NCBI GenBank assembly: GCA_036345935.2
Contig: JADWOT020000010.1
Span: forward strand, 10,445,412 to 10,509,411
DNA: 64,000 nt
Source of the DNA: Taenia hydatigena
Taxonomy: Eukaryota; Platyhelminthes; Cestoda; Cyclophyllidea; Taeniidae
Reading direction: 5' to 3'
Under the pieces are notes generated by a model. That model searched no databases. It was not told where the DNA came from and was given only the letters and a program-made list of their open reading frames with translations. Of this stretch, positions 20,034 to 34,004 are shown one piece after another (the first letter of the stretch is position 1; each line of letters starts with the position of its first letter). Both the position numbers and the translations under genes were made by a program.

Positions 20034-23023
20034 ATGGCAGACCCCGGAGGTTGTGGCAGAGGAATGCCGGCGCAGCTTTTGGAGCGCCTCGCAGCGCGCG
20101 AGGCCCGGCGTAAGGCGACGGAGACAGCAACGACGGGGTTGCGGCTTCGAGGCGAAGGAGTAGGTGGAGATATCCTGCTTCCGTCACTCAGCCTTCCGAT
20201 GGACTCGTCGGACGCAGTGGGAGGAGAAGTCGCATCGATTTTCACCTCGCCGATGCACAACACACCTGCCTTCTTTCTCGAGCATATGACTCGTGCTAAG
20301 ACCCTCCTTCTGGGACGCATTGAACGGTTGAGGGAGAGGTGTGCGCTCACCGAAGGTGCTCCCGAACCTGACGAACGAATAAAGGTGTGCACTTTTTGTC
20401 ACCTTGACTTTAATGCATTGGTTTGATTCAACTGGCTTTACTCATATTTATGTGTTTTTGCGTCCTTCAGCTGTGCCTTTTCTGGCCTTTCTTTTCAGCA
20501 GGTCTTATTTTAGTCCCATTTTTTTATTTAGTCACCTTGTCATAACCTTGTTGCCTTGTCTTCCATAGAACATATGAATACATCATGTAAATGTGCTTTT
20601 TAACTGGCTTCCTTGCATTTCATATTTGAATGCGGGCTCTGTACCCCATTTTCTCGCCTTTGTTCTGATTAGAATTGGAGAAAAGCAACGTATGTACGCA
20701 ATTTTCCTTAAATAACCTTTTGTACCGAAATGAGGATTCAATCACTGGTTTAATTTAACTTGATTCAAGGCTGTTTGTGTAGCTGGTATCGAAGTTTATG
20801 GTCTCAAATTTATTCTAATTAAGTTGCTTCATTAGCTCAGTTACTCAGCCACAAGATTCATCGGAAGCGTCAAGATGGCCCATCTGATGTGGACGTCAGT
20901 ATTGTTGGAATGGTCGCCTTTCATTGATAAATTGCTTCTATCCTCCTACTTAATCAGATCATCTAACGTTGAGAAAATAATGGAAATCGTAGCAAAATAG
21001 TCATCTTTGGTGGGTTTTTCACTCCCAACAATAGGAGTGATGGGGGTTTGGCCTTTTGTTTTTTTAATAATAAAGTTAGTGTCCACTACTGAGGGAATTG
21101 TATGCTTTCAGAAGGCTGGGCAGTTATGACTGATATGTATCTCCATTCCTTACCACTTGAGAGTGCGCAATAGTAATTTCCTCAGAGAGTCACTACTAGC
21201 CAATCAGTAGTGGGAAGTAGGTGTCACTCTTGCTTGACGTTGCAGGACGTCAGACTGTGTCGCAAAACCGTTACATAAGAGAGTTCGCACTTTCGAATAA
21301 CTTCCTCGCACAAAATTGCATAACATTTCTAACGTTTTAAGTCTACTAGACGTGAAAGAGTTCTGGAATTGGGTACATTTGTTGGCCACCTCCTTACATG
21401 CTGCAGAAATGCCTTTTCTGGGGCGTACTGGTCGTAGTCGCGACCAACAGAAAAGGCTCCTGCTTTCAAATTACTCCTATCATTGAATCAAACTAATTGG
21501 GGCTGCCTTTTCGATCTCGTTCTTCTTGTGTCTAGTCGCTTGACGACCTGTTGGACCAAATTGAGGAGCTTCAGCGCTGGTTCACCGAATGCTCTCCCTA
21601 CCTCAAACCCTTCCATGTGGAACAGGCGCGTCAAGACGTTGACGTGAGTTGTTCAATTTTGCTCATTTACTTGGTGATCCTCCCAAATTCTATCCCTTAG
21701 TATTCCCAATCCAAAACCAGTGTGGAATTCCCCCTACTTGTAGATGTAGCTGTTCGTTCTTTTTTGCGATATTGGACCTTCCTTCCACTTCTGGCCACGC
21801 CCATCCGATGTGAGAAGGTGGGATAGAAGAGGTTTCTAGGCAGTTTTGCTCTGTCAATGTTACATTATAAATTGTCCATGCTCATGGGGAATTGGCGCTA
21901 TTGCTTAGACCTCCAGTAACCCCTAAAATGAATGAGAAAGGGGGAGAAGACGATTGGTTTATCCAAGGTAGACAATTTGATCTTGATACCTTTTTGCGCC
22001 ATTTTTAAATTGCCTGCTAATCGGCTGGCCTGGGCTTTCAGTAAGCATGTCCTTGACTATCTCAAAATAGCCCACTGCTCACCCTGCAGTTCAAAGGACC
22101 CGCTGTAGGCGGAGTCGTTGACATGCCCAGGGTGGAACAGCTATGAGTGAGATGCATGCAGCTTCGACTAGCCAATCACTGGTGATCAGGTTCCACTACA
22201 CATCTCAAAATTGACGCATTGAAAGACTCGCACTTCAGGATGGACGGGGAGGCGGGAAGAAGGGGAGAAGTTGGTGGTACTCCCACATCCTCTGTATTCA
22301 CCATTACAGGAAATCAAGTCGCGCTTTCACGACGTTCGCGCCTCCGTGTTGCCAAAAAGAAAGTTTAAATTCGGCGCCGGTGCCGGCGCTGGAAGCGGAG
22401 CTAAAGCTTCCACCAAGCAAACGCCAGCGGTGACCACCTCTACCTCACCAGTCAAACAGGCGCTTACTTCTTCTCTCATTGCTCCCACCAAATTTACCCT
22501 TTCACACCTCTCCCATCGCCACGACCTCCGTCTCCCCTCGGCTACAACCGACGATGACGTCGACAATGTGAGCCTTCGTGACCAATCTCTTTGCCTTACC
22601 GATCTCATTGACTGTGAGGTGCGTGTCACCTCGGCCTGTGGTAACCTTGTGGCCTCACGCCTCACTGATTGTACCGTTTACACCCTCCAACCCGTCGCAA
22701 CCTCCGTGATGCTGCAGGACTGTGTGAATTGTCGCTTCATCCTAGCCTGTCGTCAATTACGGGTACATCGGACGCGTGGAACGCGATTCGACGTTTTTGT
22801 TGCCTCTGCGCCGATAATCGAGGACTCGACTGACCTTTCGGTGGGACCATGGAATGGTGGAGTAAGCATGCGTGAGGTACTTGGAGCAGTCAACCACTGG
22901 AAGGAAGTGCAGGACTTTAGTTGTCCCACTCTGGTAGCGGCGAAGGCTTCCGAGTCACCGAATTGGAGTCCTCTGCCGGAAAATGAGTGGATAAAAGAAG
23001 GACGGTTGGAGGCAAATTCATAG
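20034..23023 (+). CDS. TBCC: Tubulin-specific chaperone C (TBCC), 3 exons, 390 aa
   Basis: Exons: 20034-20384, 21536-21643 and 22310-23023, all junctions in phase 0. The product is 390 aa (human 346). TBCC joins the cofactor D/E-tubulin complex and triggers GTP hydrolysis on beta-tubulin to release assembly-ready heterodimers. The N-terminal part is helical (LLERLAAREARRK; FFLEHMTRAKTLLLGRIERL), as in the spectrin-like domain that binds tubulin. Exon 2 encodes SLDDLLDQIEELQRWF. A Gly/Ala and Thr-rich linker follows, then the C-terminal beta-helix domain: CLTDLIDCEVRV, VMLQDCVNCRFILACRQLRVH, PIIEDSTDLSVGPW, SPNWSPLPENEW. The catalytic arginine finger of the family corresponds to the Arg in QLRVH, about residue 304, and is present. 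The two introns (1.15 and 0.67 kb) hold no recognised gene. TBCC and alpha-tubulin lie only about 5 kb apart. Confidence 0.93.
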
Positions 23024-23755
23024 ATTTTGGATATGCTTACTGATATTGCTTATCAGTGAGGAGGTGATTTTTGCTAGGGTTTTTCGAATATGCGTCTCAT
23101 GGAGGAGAACCATTGAGTTTAATTTTAAGTACTTGTTGCATATGTACTGAAAAAAGTAGATGTGCTGAACGAGGCTTACACTTCTATGGGTCGGTGGGTC
23201 GGTTTCCTGCCTGGTAGGCGAGGAGGTGTGGGGCTGCGTGAAGGGTATGATGGGAAGGGGTGGTCGCCAGTGTCGTCCACTGAGGGGTTCTCGGTGGGCG
23301 CTCGGAATGCATACTCATCGGATGTTGGAAGTGCAGTTGAGACTGCCTGCAGTCGGGTTATCCCAGGGAGGACGATGGTGGGTTCGAGCGTTCGCGGCCA
23401 TGCGCACTACAGACGATAACAGCAGTGAGGTTGCATATCTTTGATTTACTCGGCATTAATTATTCCTAATATTGATTGCTCGGTTCTGCGGAACAAAAGC
23501 TAGAAGCGTGTGCGTGAATGCGACGGAAATTCACCACGTTAGTATGGTGGATTATTTTTTGATAATCGTGCTAAAGCCGACACATTTAAATAGGCATAAC
23601 AAATATGCTAAATCTGAACTTTGTTATGCTGACGTGCTTATTTGGCATTTGAAATGGCAAAAAGCTATATTTTAATGGCGATGCACTTGTTTATATTATT
23701 TGTGAAAAGTTTGCTTGATTCAAGTCTTGATTCGCGTTGTCGTTTTGCATTGAGG
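23024..23755. other. Intergenic, TBCC to V-ATPase D
   Basis: A moderately G-rich stretch at 23180-23400, then AT-rich sequence. No gene supported. Confidence 0.4.
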
Positions 23756-26700
23756 ATGTCCGGTGATATATTAAACGTTTTCCCATCCCGAATGTTAGTT
23801 TAAACAGCTGCTTAACCGATGCTTTTAATTTATTAATTCTTGGTACTCCTGTGTGCCGCCTACCGTCAACTTCGCTGTTTGACATGAATTTGCATACCTT
23901 TTCAGGGCGCAAGCCACGATGAAGGCCCAGTTGCAAGGCGCTCAACTTGGTCATAGTCTTCTCAAGAAGAAGTCTGACGCACTGACGATCCGGTTTCGTA
24001 GTATTCTGTCAAAAATAATTGAGGTAGTTGTCGTTGCATTGTTTGTCGATCCGTCTTGAGCTAATGTATCCTCCACTTGAAGTGCATTTTTGTTGTAGGC
24101 CAAACAATCAATGGGTGAAGTGATTAGGGACGCGAATTTTTCACTCGCTGCTGTTAAGTTTTCCTCCGCAGCCAATGTGAATCATTTGGTTATGCATAAT
24201 GTCACGAAGGCACAAGTAAAGGTGAAATTGAGCAAAGACAATGTTGCTGGCGTCAATTTGCCCCAGTTTGAGGTCTATACAGAGGGAGCTGACAGTGAGT
24301 ATTCTGGGTAATCCTTATTTTTCAAAGTGCTTTTGGATCGGAAATTTTCCTTAGCCACCTGGTAGTTCTCTGGATTTTAAACCCGCTTAGTGTGGATTCA
24401 TTTTTCTTCATTGTATGCTTCAAACATTTTTAATCATGCTCTTTTTATTGCCTTTAAAATTTGCTGGCATATTTTAGTTAGATGCTTCGTATGCATCTGC
24501 GGTTTCTTGGATTTTCACCTGGGTTCAACTTAACAGATTCCTCACTCAACGACACATTTAATCGAATCACATACGTCACGGCTGGTAGCTACTTCTTACA
24601 TTAATATGCACCCTGATGTGTAGATTTCGCATTCGCTTTCCTGTTTTGTCAATAGTCACTGTAAACTTCACTTCCGCTCATGAATGCCTAAATGAGGTCT
24701 AGTGAAGTTAGATGGAGTGTAGAAACGAAAACTGGCATGAGTGAATTTCGTGATGTCTGTCCTATTGCATCTATGATTACGTTAATGTAGCGCCCATAAC
24801 AAAGGCGGAATAGGCGATCCAGTTAAAGTAGTGCGTAAAATTTTTCTTTTCATCGCAGTAGTGCATCTTGCGAATGCTAGATGAATCTCGTCTCTTCTAT
24901 CCTCCCATTCATTAAATTGCAACAAGATGTATTTTTGTGCAATTAATGGGGCTGGTTTTCATTAAAAAGGCACCAAAGGTAGCTGTAGTCGAAAGTACTG
25001 CCGTTAGGAAGGTTATGTTTGGCGCCTTGTGAGACCTCACGTGAGTTGCCGTTGGTGTTTCTCATACCACACCATCTTTCTAATAATTCGACCGAACAAA
25101 ATAACGTATGAATATATTCCGTCTATTCTCAATCTTGTCTTATCTGGTTATTCACTTTATATTCTGCTGTGAGGTCGCATTTTAGCTTTCGTCGTTTGGT
25201 AGTTGCTTTGTATTGAGTACGGGCTCCCATAACTTCTTCACTTATACCGCGTTCAATGATAGCATTATCTCCCGTTTGTTTCATTATCATCCTTACTGAT
25301 TGTCTTTCTTTCTTGGGCTCCGCTAGTAAGGTCTTTGCTTTATTTAAGTAATTCTCTGATCCTTTTTGACCCAATTACATTTCCATTAGCTCTATCGCAG
25401 TTTCAGCGTGGATAAATAGCTGTAAATGTACTTAAGTGTATAGCAAAAGTGCCACATATCTGCATTTTGTATTTGGCATTAGTCACAAATGGTTTTTAAG
25501 TCTCAGCAGTAGTTCAGAGCAGTTTCACGTCAAATTCACCCCTTTATGCCATCATGTTGACTGCACAAAACTGCCAACCACCAAAAGGGCACCTATAAAC
25601 TTACCCTTCATATTGTCATTCTTTAGTTAAAAGTGTTTTGGAGCCAATTATGGATAAAAAATTTTTTCCCAGTTTACTTCCAATTCAATTCACTTCGTTT
25701 CATTGGGCATTCAAGTTAAACCAGAATTTTTGGCTTCTCATACATCACGGGGGATCAAGTGTGTCGCTTGCTCTTAGCTGATACAAGTTTCGCGGGACAG
25801 ACCAAGCGTATCATGCGCTTCAGTCGAAGCAATTAAACCGGCATCGAACCTTTTAAGTTTGAAGCTGGATTCATTCCGCCTTCTACGTTTACGTAGGTGA
25901 ATGGCCAGTTTTTGAGGAAAGCACTACTGTAACAGCAATACCGGTGGGGCAGGTGCCCTTCTATAGCTCGAAATGGGAGCAACAACAATGCCTTGAGTGG
26001 CGCTGAGTGGTGGAGGGAGTACGAATTGGTGCGACCATTGAAGAATTTGCTAGAAAGTGAATGAAAGAACGCGAAAGTGGACGACAATCTCTATTAGCAA
26101 TCCACGTGATGATCTCCACTTGTAAGGATGGCTGTAAGCGCGCACAACACACCGTTGGGGCCCTCAGCCACAGTACACAGGCTCCACAGATTGCGGGCCG
26201 TGCCTGTCAATGTGTTAGCGTTGATCTCATCAAGTGACAGTTCCACCTGTGAGAACGGTAAACGCATTACCTGCATCCACGCATATTTATAGTTCTGGGG
26301 CGGTTCGGCTCAACTAACAGGCCTTTGTGTCGAGGTTTTCCCACTGCAAGCTAAATTCTCTGGGTAGTGTGACGTAGGCCTTCGTCTTGACCTGAACGCC
26401 TCTGGTTCATTTTTTTTTCCTCTGTAATTTAGCCTACGAACTGACGGGCTTGTCTGGCGGAGGTCAGCAGATAGACAAGTTAAAGAAGGCTTATGCCAAG
26501 GCCGTGAAACTGCTGGTCGATCTGGCCTCCCTACAGACCTCCTTTATCACTCTTGACAAAGTCATTAAGGTCACCAATCGCCGTGTCAACGCTATTGAGC
26601 ATGGTGGGTCTTGAGCGGGTATGTGATGAGGGTCTCTCGCTTCCACTCAAACTTGCTAACTCGTGTATCTCTGTGTGCCAATTCAGTGATCATTCCGCGG

Positions 26701-27144
26701 CTTGAGAGGACGATCGCTCACATCATTCAGGAGTTGGACGAGCGAGAGAGGGAGGAGTTTTACAGGTCAGTTTCATTTACTGGCCACATCACATTTGGGG
26801 CGCTTTAAGTTAAGTCTCAATATTTGTTAGCTCCCATCTCAGTAATCCGAGTATCGCGTAGCTGATCCATTCCCACGGCGCATCGTAACCCGGCCAGGAC
26901 CAAACTAGCCGTGTCGTCACCTGTAAACCACCACCTCTACCTTATTCGCAGTGCTTTATGGCTGTATCTAAGATGTTTTCATTTCTCACCCAGACTGAAG
27001 AAAGTGCAAGACCGGAAGAAGCGTCTAAAGGCGCAGCGCGATGAGGAACTGCGCCTCGCCCACATCGACCCAGAGGAGGCGGACAATCAGAATATGGTGC
27101 GAAACCTCCTCGTGGACGACGATGCGGACCAGATCCTTTTCTGA
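23756..27144 (+). CDS. ATP6V1D: V-type ATPase subunit D (6 exons, 250 aa)
   Basis: Exons: 23756-23793, 23906-24023, 24099-24294, 26433-26603, 26687-26765 and 26994-27144, all in phase. The 250-aa product compares with 247 in human. Subunit D is the central rotor stalk of the V1 sector and couples ATP hydrolysis to proton pumping. Matches in order: [136 protein letters not shown]. The first exon is only 38 nt and splits the second Met codon (AT|G), so it appears in no long open frame. The C-terminal tail (DDDADQILF) is acidic, as usual. Intron 3 is about 2.1 kb and may hold an antisense coding segment. Confidence 0.94.
25833..26305 (-). CDS. Candidate nested antisense exons in V-ATPase D intron 3
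   Basis: On the minus strand two neighbouring open stretches read like protein. The first, 26305-26094, contains [19 protein letters not shown], then [19 protein letters not shown], then [13 protein letters not shown]. The second, about 26052-25833, contains [20 protein letters not shown] and later [16 protein letters not shown] donor-like GTGTGT follows GPN and an acceptor-like CTTTCTAG precedes the second stretch, but I could not fix a phase with certainty. No family recognised. It could be a nested gene, a relic or chance. Confidence 0.25.
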
Positions 27145-27799
27145 TCTGGTTTTCTTTGGTGCAAGCTACCGCTACAATATCCATGCATAATATCGACGGT
27201 TTTCTTTCTCTTCTTTGTGTGATCCTCTTCTCTCTGTATTCCATTATTCGTCTCAGTTGTGCCAAGTTGGTTGGGCCTGCTCTCTCTTTTCGTCTCCTTT
27301 CATCCGGGCATTGGGCGTTAACGGCGGGGTATGGTGGTTCCTTGGACTTCGTTGTGGCGGGGGGCGGTTTGAGGGTGACAGTCACTGGGTTCGGGTCTAT
27401 TGGCGGCTGCTGTTGTCCGAGGTCTGTAGTTCCTATGAGATGGTCTCGGCTTGTCATCGGAGATCATAAAAGATGGTCAAATACGAAATTCCGATAACAA
27501 TAGGAGCTGCCAACACCCATTTGTTGCCTAAGAACGAACGGTAATCTTATTAGTGCAAGGGAATTTTACACACACCAGTTTAATAAATCATACAGATCTA
27601 ACTTTATACACATTTTCAAAATGCGAAACTTTCTGCTAAAATTAAAGGCCTTCTTTATTTTGCCTTTTTTTCAAGAGATTATTTAATTACCAATTTACCA
27701 GTTTCTTACTATAACCCTAAATAACTTAAAGCGGTAGCTTAATTTTTAAAATTTTAATGCTCCTATTGGTTGAATTGCTTTAAAACATCAACCAGTGCA
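27145..27799. other. Intergenic, V-ATPase D 3' flank and alpha-tubulin upstream region
   Basis: AATAAA at 27582-27587 could end the V-ATPase D transcript. The first 350 bp are G-rich and have open frames on both strands, none recognisable; the rest is AT-rich. Confidence 0.4.
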
Positions 27800-27835
27800 C
27801 CAATCAGTGAAGGGGGAGTAGGGTTAGCTTATAAG
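27800..27835 (+). promoter_or_regulatory. Alpha-tubulin core promoter (CCAAT and TATA-like)
   Basis: CCAAT at 27800-27804 and TTATAAG at 27829-27835, about 65 bp before the ATG at 27898. The order and spacing are typical of a strong RNA polymerase II promoter. Confidence 0.5.
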
Positions 27836-27897
27836 TACTGCTGCACATCCGGCACGCTCACTTGTTCGTGAGCCAGCCGTTTGCCGTGTTCTCGAAG

Positions 27898-29332
<1,435 letters not shown>

Positions 29333-31968
29333 GCTCTCGTCGGTTTTGATACTTTTCTATAGTGAATCGGGTGCATACTAATTACTAATACAAATTTCGC
29401 TATCGTTAGTCTCGCGTTCTACTCCGTACCGTTTTTTTTTTTTTCGGGCTAGGTGGTCTATTTTGAGGGTCTTGGTTGTTAGGCTGTGCGCACTTCGGGT
29501 GAGTCAGCGTGGTGGTCCTCTTGAGGACACCAGTTGTGTGGCGGCTGCGGGCGAGGTGGGTACGGCTCGAACTCACCCCCTTCCGGTGAGTCAGCGGGTC
29601 ACGCGGGAGGGCGGCGGTGTCGGATTTTGCGTGTTCGTTGGTGTTGTCACGTCCGGCGCGTTAGCGTTCCCCTTTGAGCAAGGCGCTTGGGGCTGCACGC
29701 GAGGGTTATGCACACTTGGGATCGCTGGGGTATCTACGATACGCCTCGGGTTCTGCGGTGCGTGGGGATGGCACTCCTCTAGGAGGGTGGAGAGCGTTTC
29801 GGTGGCTGGGAGGCCATCGTGTATAGGCGATCTACAATCACTTCGGCTGGCACGGTTGGAGTGTCGTTGACGAGGTTCGGTGACGCCGATGTTATTGCCA
29901 GGCGAGAGCATGCAGTCACCACCGTTGGGGTGGTGCCGTAGAAATTACTGGCGTGGACTTGGTAGGTCGTGGCTCCAAGTGGAGGTGCGGCCTCTAGACT
30001 CCCGTTCCCTTCAGTCGGTAATAAAAGTGGCTCAAGATTCAGAACTTCCCAATCTTCAATCTAGAGCAGTGAGCTGATTCGATCGTGATAGTGGCTAGCC
30101 TGGAATGCCAGTTCGTCTAACTGGTGGATTATTTGTTGGTCAAATCAGGCATACTAGGTTCAATGTTTAATTGTGGGCACTACTAGGGTTCGCTTGAATG
30201 GCATCCAGACATTCGACCTCGTCTACGTCCTGACTGACCGCCACCTCCTTCTGCGATTCCGTCTTGCATGTCCACTTTTTGCTTCTCCCTAAAGTGGTCC
30301 ACGGGGCGATAGACAAGCCACCTTGTTGATCAATACTCCCCACCACTCCCTTGGACGTCAATACTTGTGTAGGAGGTCGGGCTGAACCCCAAATGGCAGC
30401 CAAATTGGTGGTGAAGTTCGCGAACGTAGGCAACCAGCCACCTCTCAAAATATGCCACCGTGTGTGCGTGCAGTTTGGCAGTCCCCATATCGAGCGGCCA
30501 GTGCCAAATGTACAGCATTTCACATTATTACCCAGGTGTCACTTTGCTTGCACCATGGTTGGTAGGCTCGCGGTACGTTGGTTTGGTGCGTCTACGACAG
30601 CAAATCCAACCCGCCTATACCACCAAATTGGACCGACTTGGTGCTTGCATGCTACTTATTTCATTTAAGCGTCCAAATTGACCTGCCTGCTCTGCTTTAA
30701 ATGGTCAGATTGGCGATTCATTCAGTGGTAGTGTGTCCACCCCTTGTTTACTGAATGGAGGCGTCTATTTTGATTTATAGTACATATGACGCTGTCATTA
30801 ATCGGTAAACATCAATTAGTGGAATAGTGAATGCGTAACCCTCAGTCTACATACTACTTAATTCACCTAGTAGATTTGGTTCATCCACTTGAAAGGTGGG
30901 GATTACCAATCTTAGGTCTTTTTCCCGCGTATTTTATATTTGTAAGACGAATCCTTAATTTACCCTTGGTAATTATAATGCGGAGCGGTGCGTGGACTGG
31001 TGCTCATTGGTGCGTTATGCACTGCTTAACTGGTTTAAAATACATCATGTGCCTGCTTTGTCATTTAAAAGGACAAATTTGCAGCATAAATTCTTCATAC
31101 GACACGTTTAGATAGTAAGTTACTTGCCCTACGATTCAAACCATTTTTGACAGTTCACCTATTTCTAAATCAGTAGTTAAATTACCAATATACTACTGAA
31201 ATCGCCAAATACTACTTGTTCATCATGAGAGCATAGTTAAGTGTAGTGCATTGAAGGTTCTCACATCATTATTGTCTTACTTGGTGTAATGCGTAGTTGC
31301 TTTAATGCGTCCATACTACACAATAGAAAATGGCTTCTTCCAGCTAATCTTCTTCATCTGAGAGTCTTAAACCGGAAGCAGAGGAGGAGAATAGCGAAAA
31401 TACCATGAGCGAATAATCGGAACGGGAATGGATTGTGATGGTGGGTAATAAACCACCCATAAAATCCACTAAACTCTTTGAGTGAATTCTCTTAAAACCA
31501 ATTATGGAAGGAAAAATAGATTTTAAAATGACAAGGTACTCCACAACCTTCGCATGCAACACCAATGCAATGAAAGTGTATCTTGACCATCAAAGCGCGC
31601 AGTTTCGTTAATTGTGTTTGGGAGACTTCACGAACTCTTCTTCTTGGCATAGAGTGGCTCTAAATTGGCTATAATTCTGTTTTATTGACTTCGAAGCATT
31701 AACTGTCCCGCGGATTTACTGACCAACTAACGCGACCGAAGGTAAACAGCGGCGACTAACAAAGCACCTCTTAGTCGGCACTGTGTAACCATCAGCGCAT
31801 CCCCCAGCAAACAAAGCTGTCCACCCGGTGCCTACTTCAACCTCCATGTCATTTCAACCACCGAGCGGCGCCTATTTTGAATTGCCAATTGGGTGGCAGT
31901 GGGGTGCGCGCGCCGTCCTCCGCCTCAACCCTCGTGAGCAAAACAAAGACAGGACCTGGCATTACTAA
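29333..31968. other. Long non-coding stretch after alpha-tubulin, GC-rich at first
   Basis: 29460-30010 is markedly G/C-rich compared with its surroundings. It carries long open frames on both strands (29463-29870 + and 29591-29911 -), neither recognisable; open frames on both strands are expected in GC-rich DNA. AATAAA at about 30020 could be a distal poly(A) signal. The minus-strand frame at 30167-30523 is likewise unrecognised. I see no repeat family. Confidence 0.4.
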
Positions 31969-32036
31969 CCAATCGTATAAAAGGCGAAGAAGTTGATGAT
32001 TGATGAGGCATAACCCAGCACACAGCACTTGTGAGT
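31969..32036 (+). promoter_or_regulatory. Promoter-like block with donor site, no gene attached
   Basis: CCAAT at 31969-31973, TATAAAAGG at 31976-31984, ATGs about 15-20 bp later, and a consensus splice donor GTGAGTAA at 32031. This has the layout of a short first exon. No downstream coding exon could be identified, so it may drive a non-coding RNA, belong to an unrecognised gene, or be chance. Confidence 0.25.
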
Positions 32037-33652
32037 AACTGGGTCGCCTAACTCCAGCAGAAAGCACGCCACAGAGTCGGCGTGTGCTTCAGGCGCCACT
32101 CCAAAGAGAGCGCATTAATCGACACTAGAGGATAAAAATAGCCAAAAAAGTGCTTTCATTATTCGTTAAATGTCAGCCTTGACGCCTCCTCCACCAGCGT
32201 AGGTTAAAATATTGTCCCATTTATGCGGCATTTATCAAGTCACTAATAACTGTGCATTTGTGCTTGCTGAAGGTACACAAAAGCAAAATAATAGTGAGCA
32301 ACTTTTGAGGTCTCCACCTTTCGATCATACCAGCATGTTGTGTGCGATCGCTGGAGTGCACAAACAGCACCTCATCACGGGAATTTGCGCTAAGCTCCGG
32401 CAAGACCTGGTTTGGCTCACTGCGGGTCCAGCGCTGATCGCGTCGTCAACACTGGCAAATTGCGTTGTCATGTCATTACATGGGTATTAAGGAAGTAGTT
32501 AGAGTTAAAATATTCTTCTTTTTTTAATAATATAGGGCTGCAAGATTGTCCTTAAGTCGAGCTTGGGCGCAATTGGCACGGCTCGGAGGCCAAACCATCC
32601 GGCAGAAGTACCGTGGTCTGTTGCCGGAATCGAGAGTTATGCAAGAAACCAATATACTAAAATGCTTTCCACATAAAATAAAGGAATTACGGGTAAATGA
32701 AGCCACAGCTTGGTGAATGTCCAGTTTGAAATATGGTTAATTCCACTTTTAAATGGTGCCTCTACGGGACTACCGGGAGCCAGTGGAACTGTATCATCTC
32801 CTGGAGTGGCACTGCTAAGGCTGGTAAATATACCACTCTCGATGAAGTTTGCGCATAGCGTTGGGAACCTTCGTTGAAGTCGTGAAAACCCAGGGCGGTG
32901 AGGTGGAACATACTACTTACTATTACGCAGTAGAGTTGAGAGTCTGGCAGAGCCGTGATACAGAAGGAAGAGGCATGCCACGGAGACTAAAGCGTCTGCG
33001 TAATCAAACTGCCAGATTTTTATGAGATCTGCGTTAATTAGGAGCGAAAAGATGGGAAACGCAATTAGGAAATGAATTTCGTTAACCCGGATTTTGGGGG
33101 GTAATTTGAGACGGGGTTGAATGCTAGGACAGGTGCGAGGTGAGATTTTATATCTAAGCGGGCTGCAGTCATGGGGTCGGTGATGAGGCACTTTTATTAG
33201 GGGCCATAAATGGATCTGTGCAGAATTTCCAAAGACAAAATATATGAGAATGAAATTTTTGGATTATAATTTGGATAATCTTCCTCTTTATCAAATCAAT
33301 TTCTGCTCTCATATAAGAGAAGGCGTTGGTTCAGGTCTAGATGGGTCCATAAAGAGAGGAAAACTGGAGCAGGTGTAAGTGTCCAGTAGAGAGGATTAAA
33401 GCGGAGGTAGTTGGCCACAAGGGTAGGCAACCCAAAACTAGTTGAAGATGTCTACGCATGCAGGAGACTGTCACCCTGCTCAATGCATTGTTGGAAAGTG
33501 TGAGGGCAGACGTCTGCTGCAGGCGATTCGGATTCCGCCCCCAACGTAGCAGGCATTCATCTGGCTAAGCATTTGCTGCATTCACTGTGTATTGGGTCAA
33601 CGCAGCCTGTTCTGTGATGGCAAGAATTATAAATGCTCCCGTAGACAAGAGC
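32037..33652. other. Non-coding stretch, no supported gene
   Basis: Open frames at 32212-32490 (+) and 32913-33191 (-) show no family resemblance or splice context. Confidence 0.4.
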
Positions 33653-33835
33653 ATAGTGCTTTGTTTGTTTGAATTACAGGTTTCGGTCAGGGCTACAGAG
33701 GTGGCCGTATGGCCCTAGCTGCGTAGGCTGGCCTCCAGGCCAAGCCAACAGCTCATCTCCCTCTGCCCGTTGAATATATATGCACATATATCCTACTCTA
33801 GCATTCTGCCTTCTTGTGCCCTCGAGGGTGCAACA
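33653..33835 (+). mobile_element. Solo Ta-TRIM LTR
   Basis: About 183 bp closely matching the LTR at 16935: GTGCTTTGTTTGTTTGAA, GGTTTCGGTCAGGG, GCCCTAGCTGCGTAGGCTGG, CTCCCTCTGCCCGTTGAATA, then CTTGTGCCCTCGAGG. No second LTR follows at TRIM distance, so it is a solo LTR or an end of a broken element. Confidence 0.78.
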
Positions 33836-34004
33836 ACCAAGGAAAGTTACGATTTGGAAAACTTTCACGCACCAAGACGGTTTACAACTTTTATCAAGGT
33901 GTGTGGATGAAGCGAACTAGACCTATGTGACGTTGAATCATAAGGAGGACAATTTTAAATTAGAAAATAAGGATAATTTGATAGATTCCTTTATTCAAAA
34001 TTTT

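Noticed and set aside
19901..20392. 163-codon minus-strand frame over the pinin-TBCC junction
   Set aside because: It overlaps TBCC exon 1 in antisense, is Arg/Ser/Pro-rich as expected from complement of a GC-rich exon, and has no domain.
21120..22260. Possible repeat in the TBCC introns (GACTAGCCAATCA and ACTAGCCAATCAGTAG)
   Set aside because: Only a short block is shared between about 21190 and 22165; too little to call a repeat family by eye.
22327..22665. 112-codon minus-strand frame
   Set aside because: A shadow of TBCC exon 3, whose reading is clearly homologous to the family.
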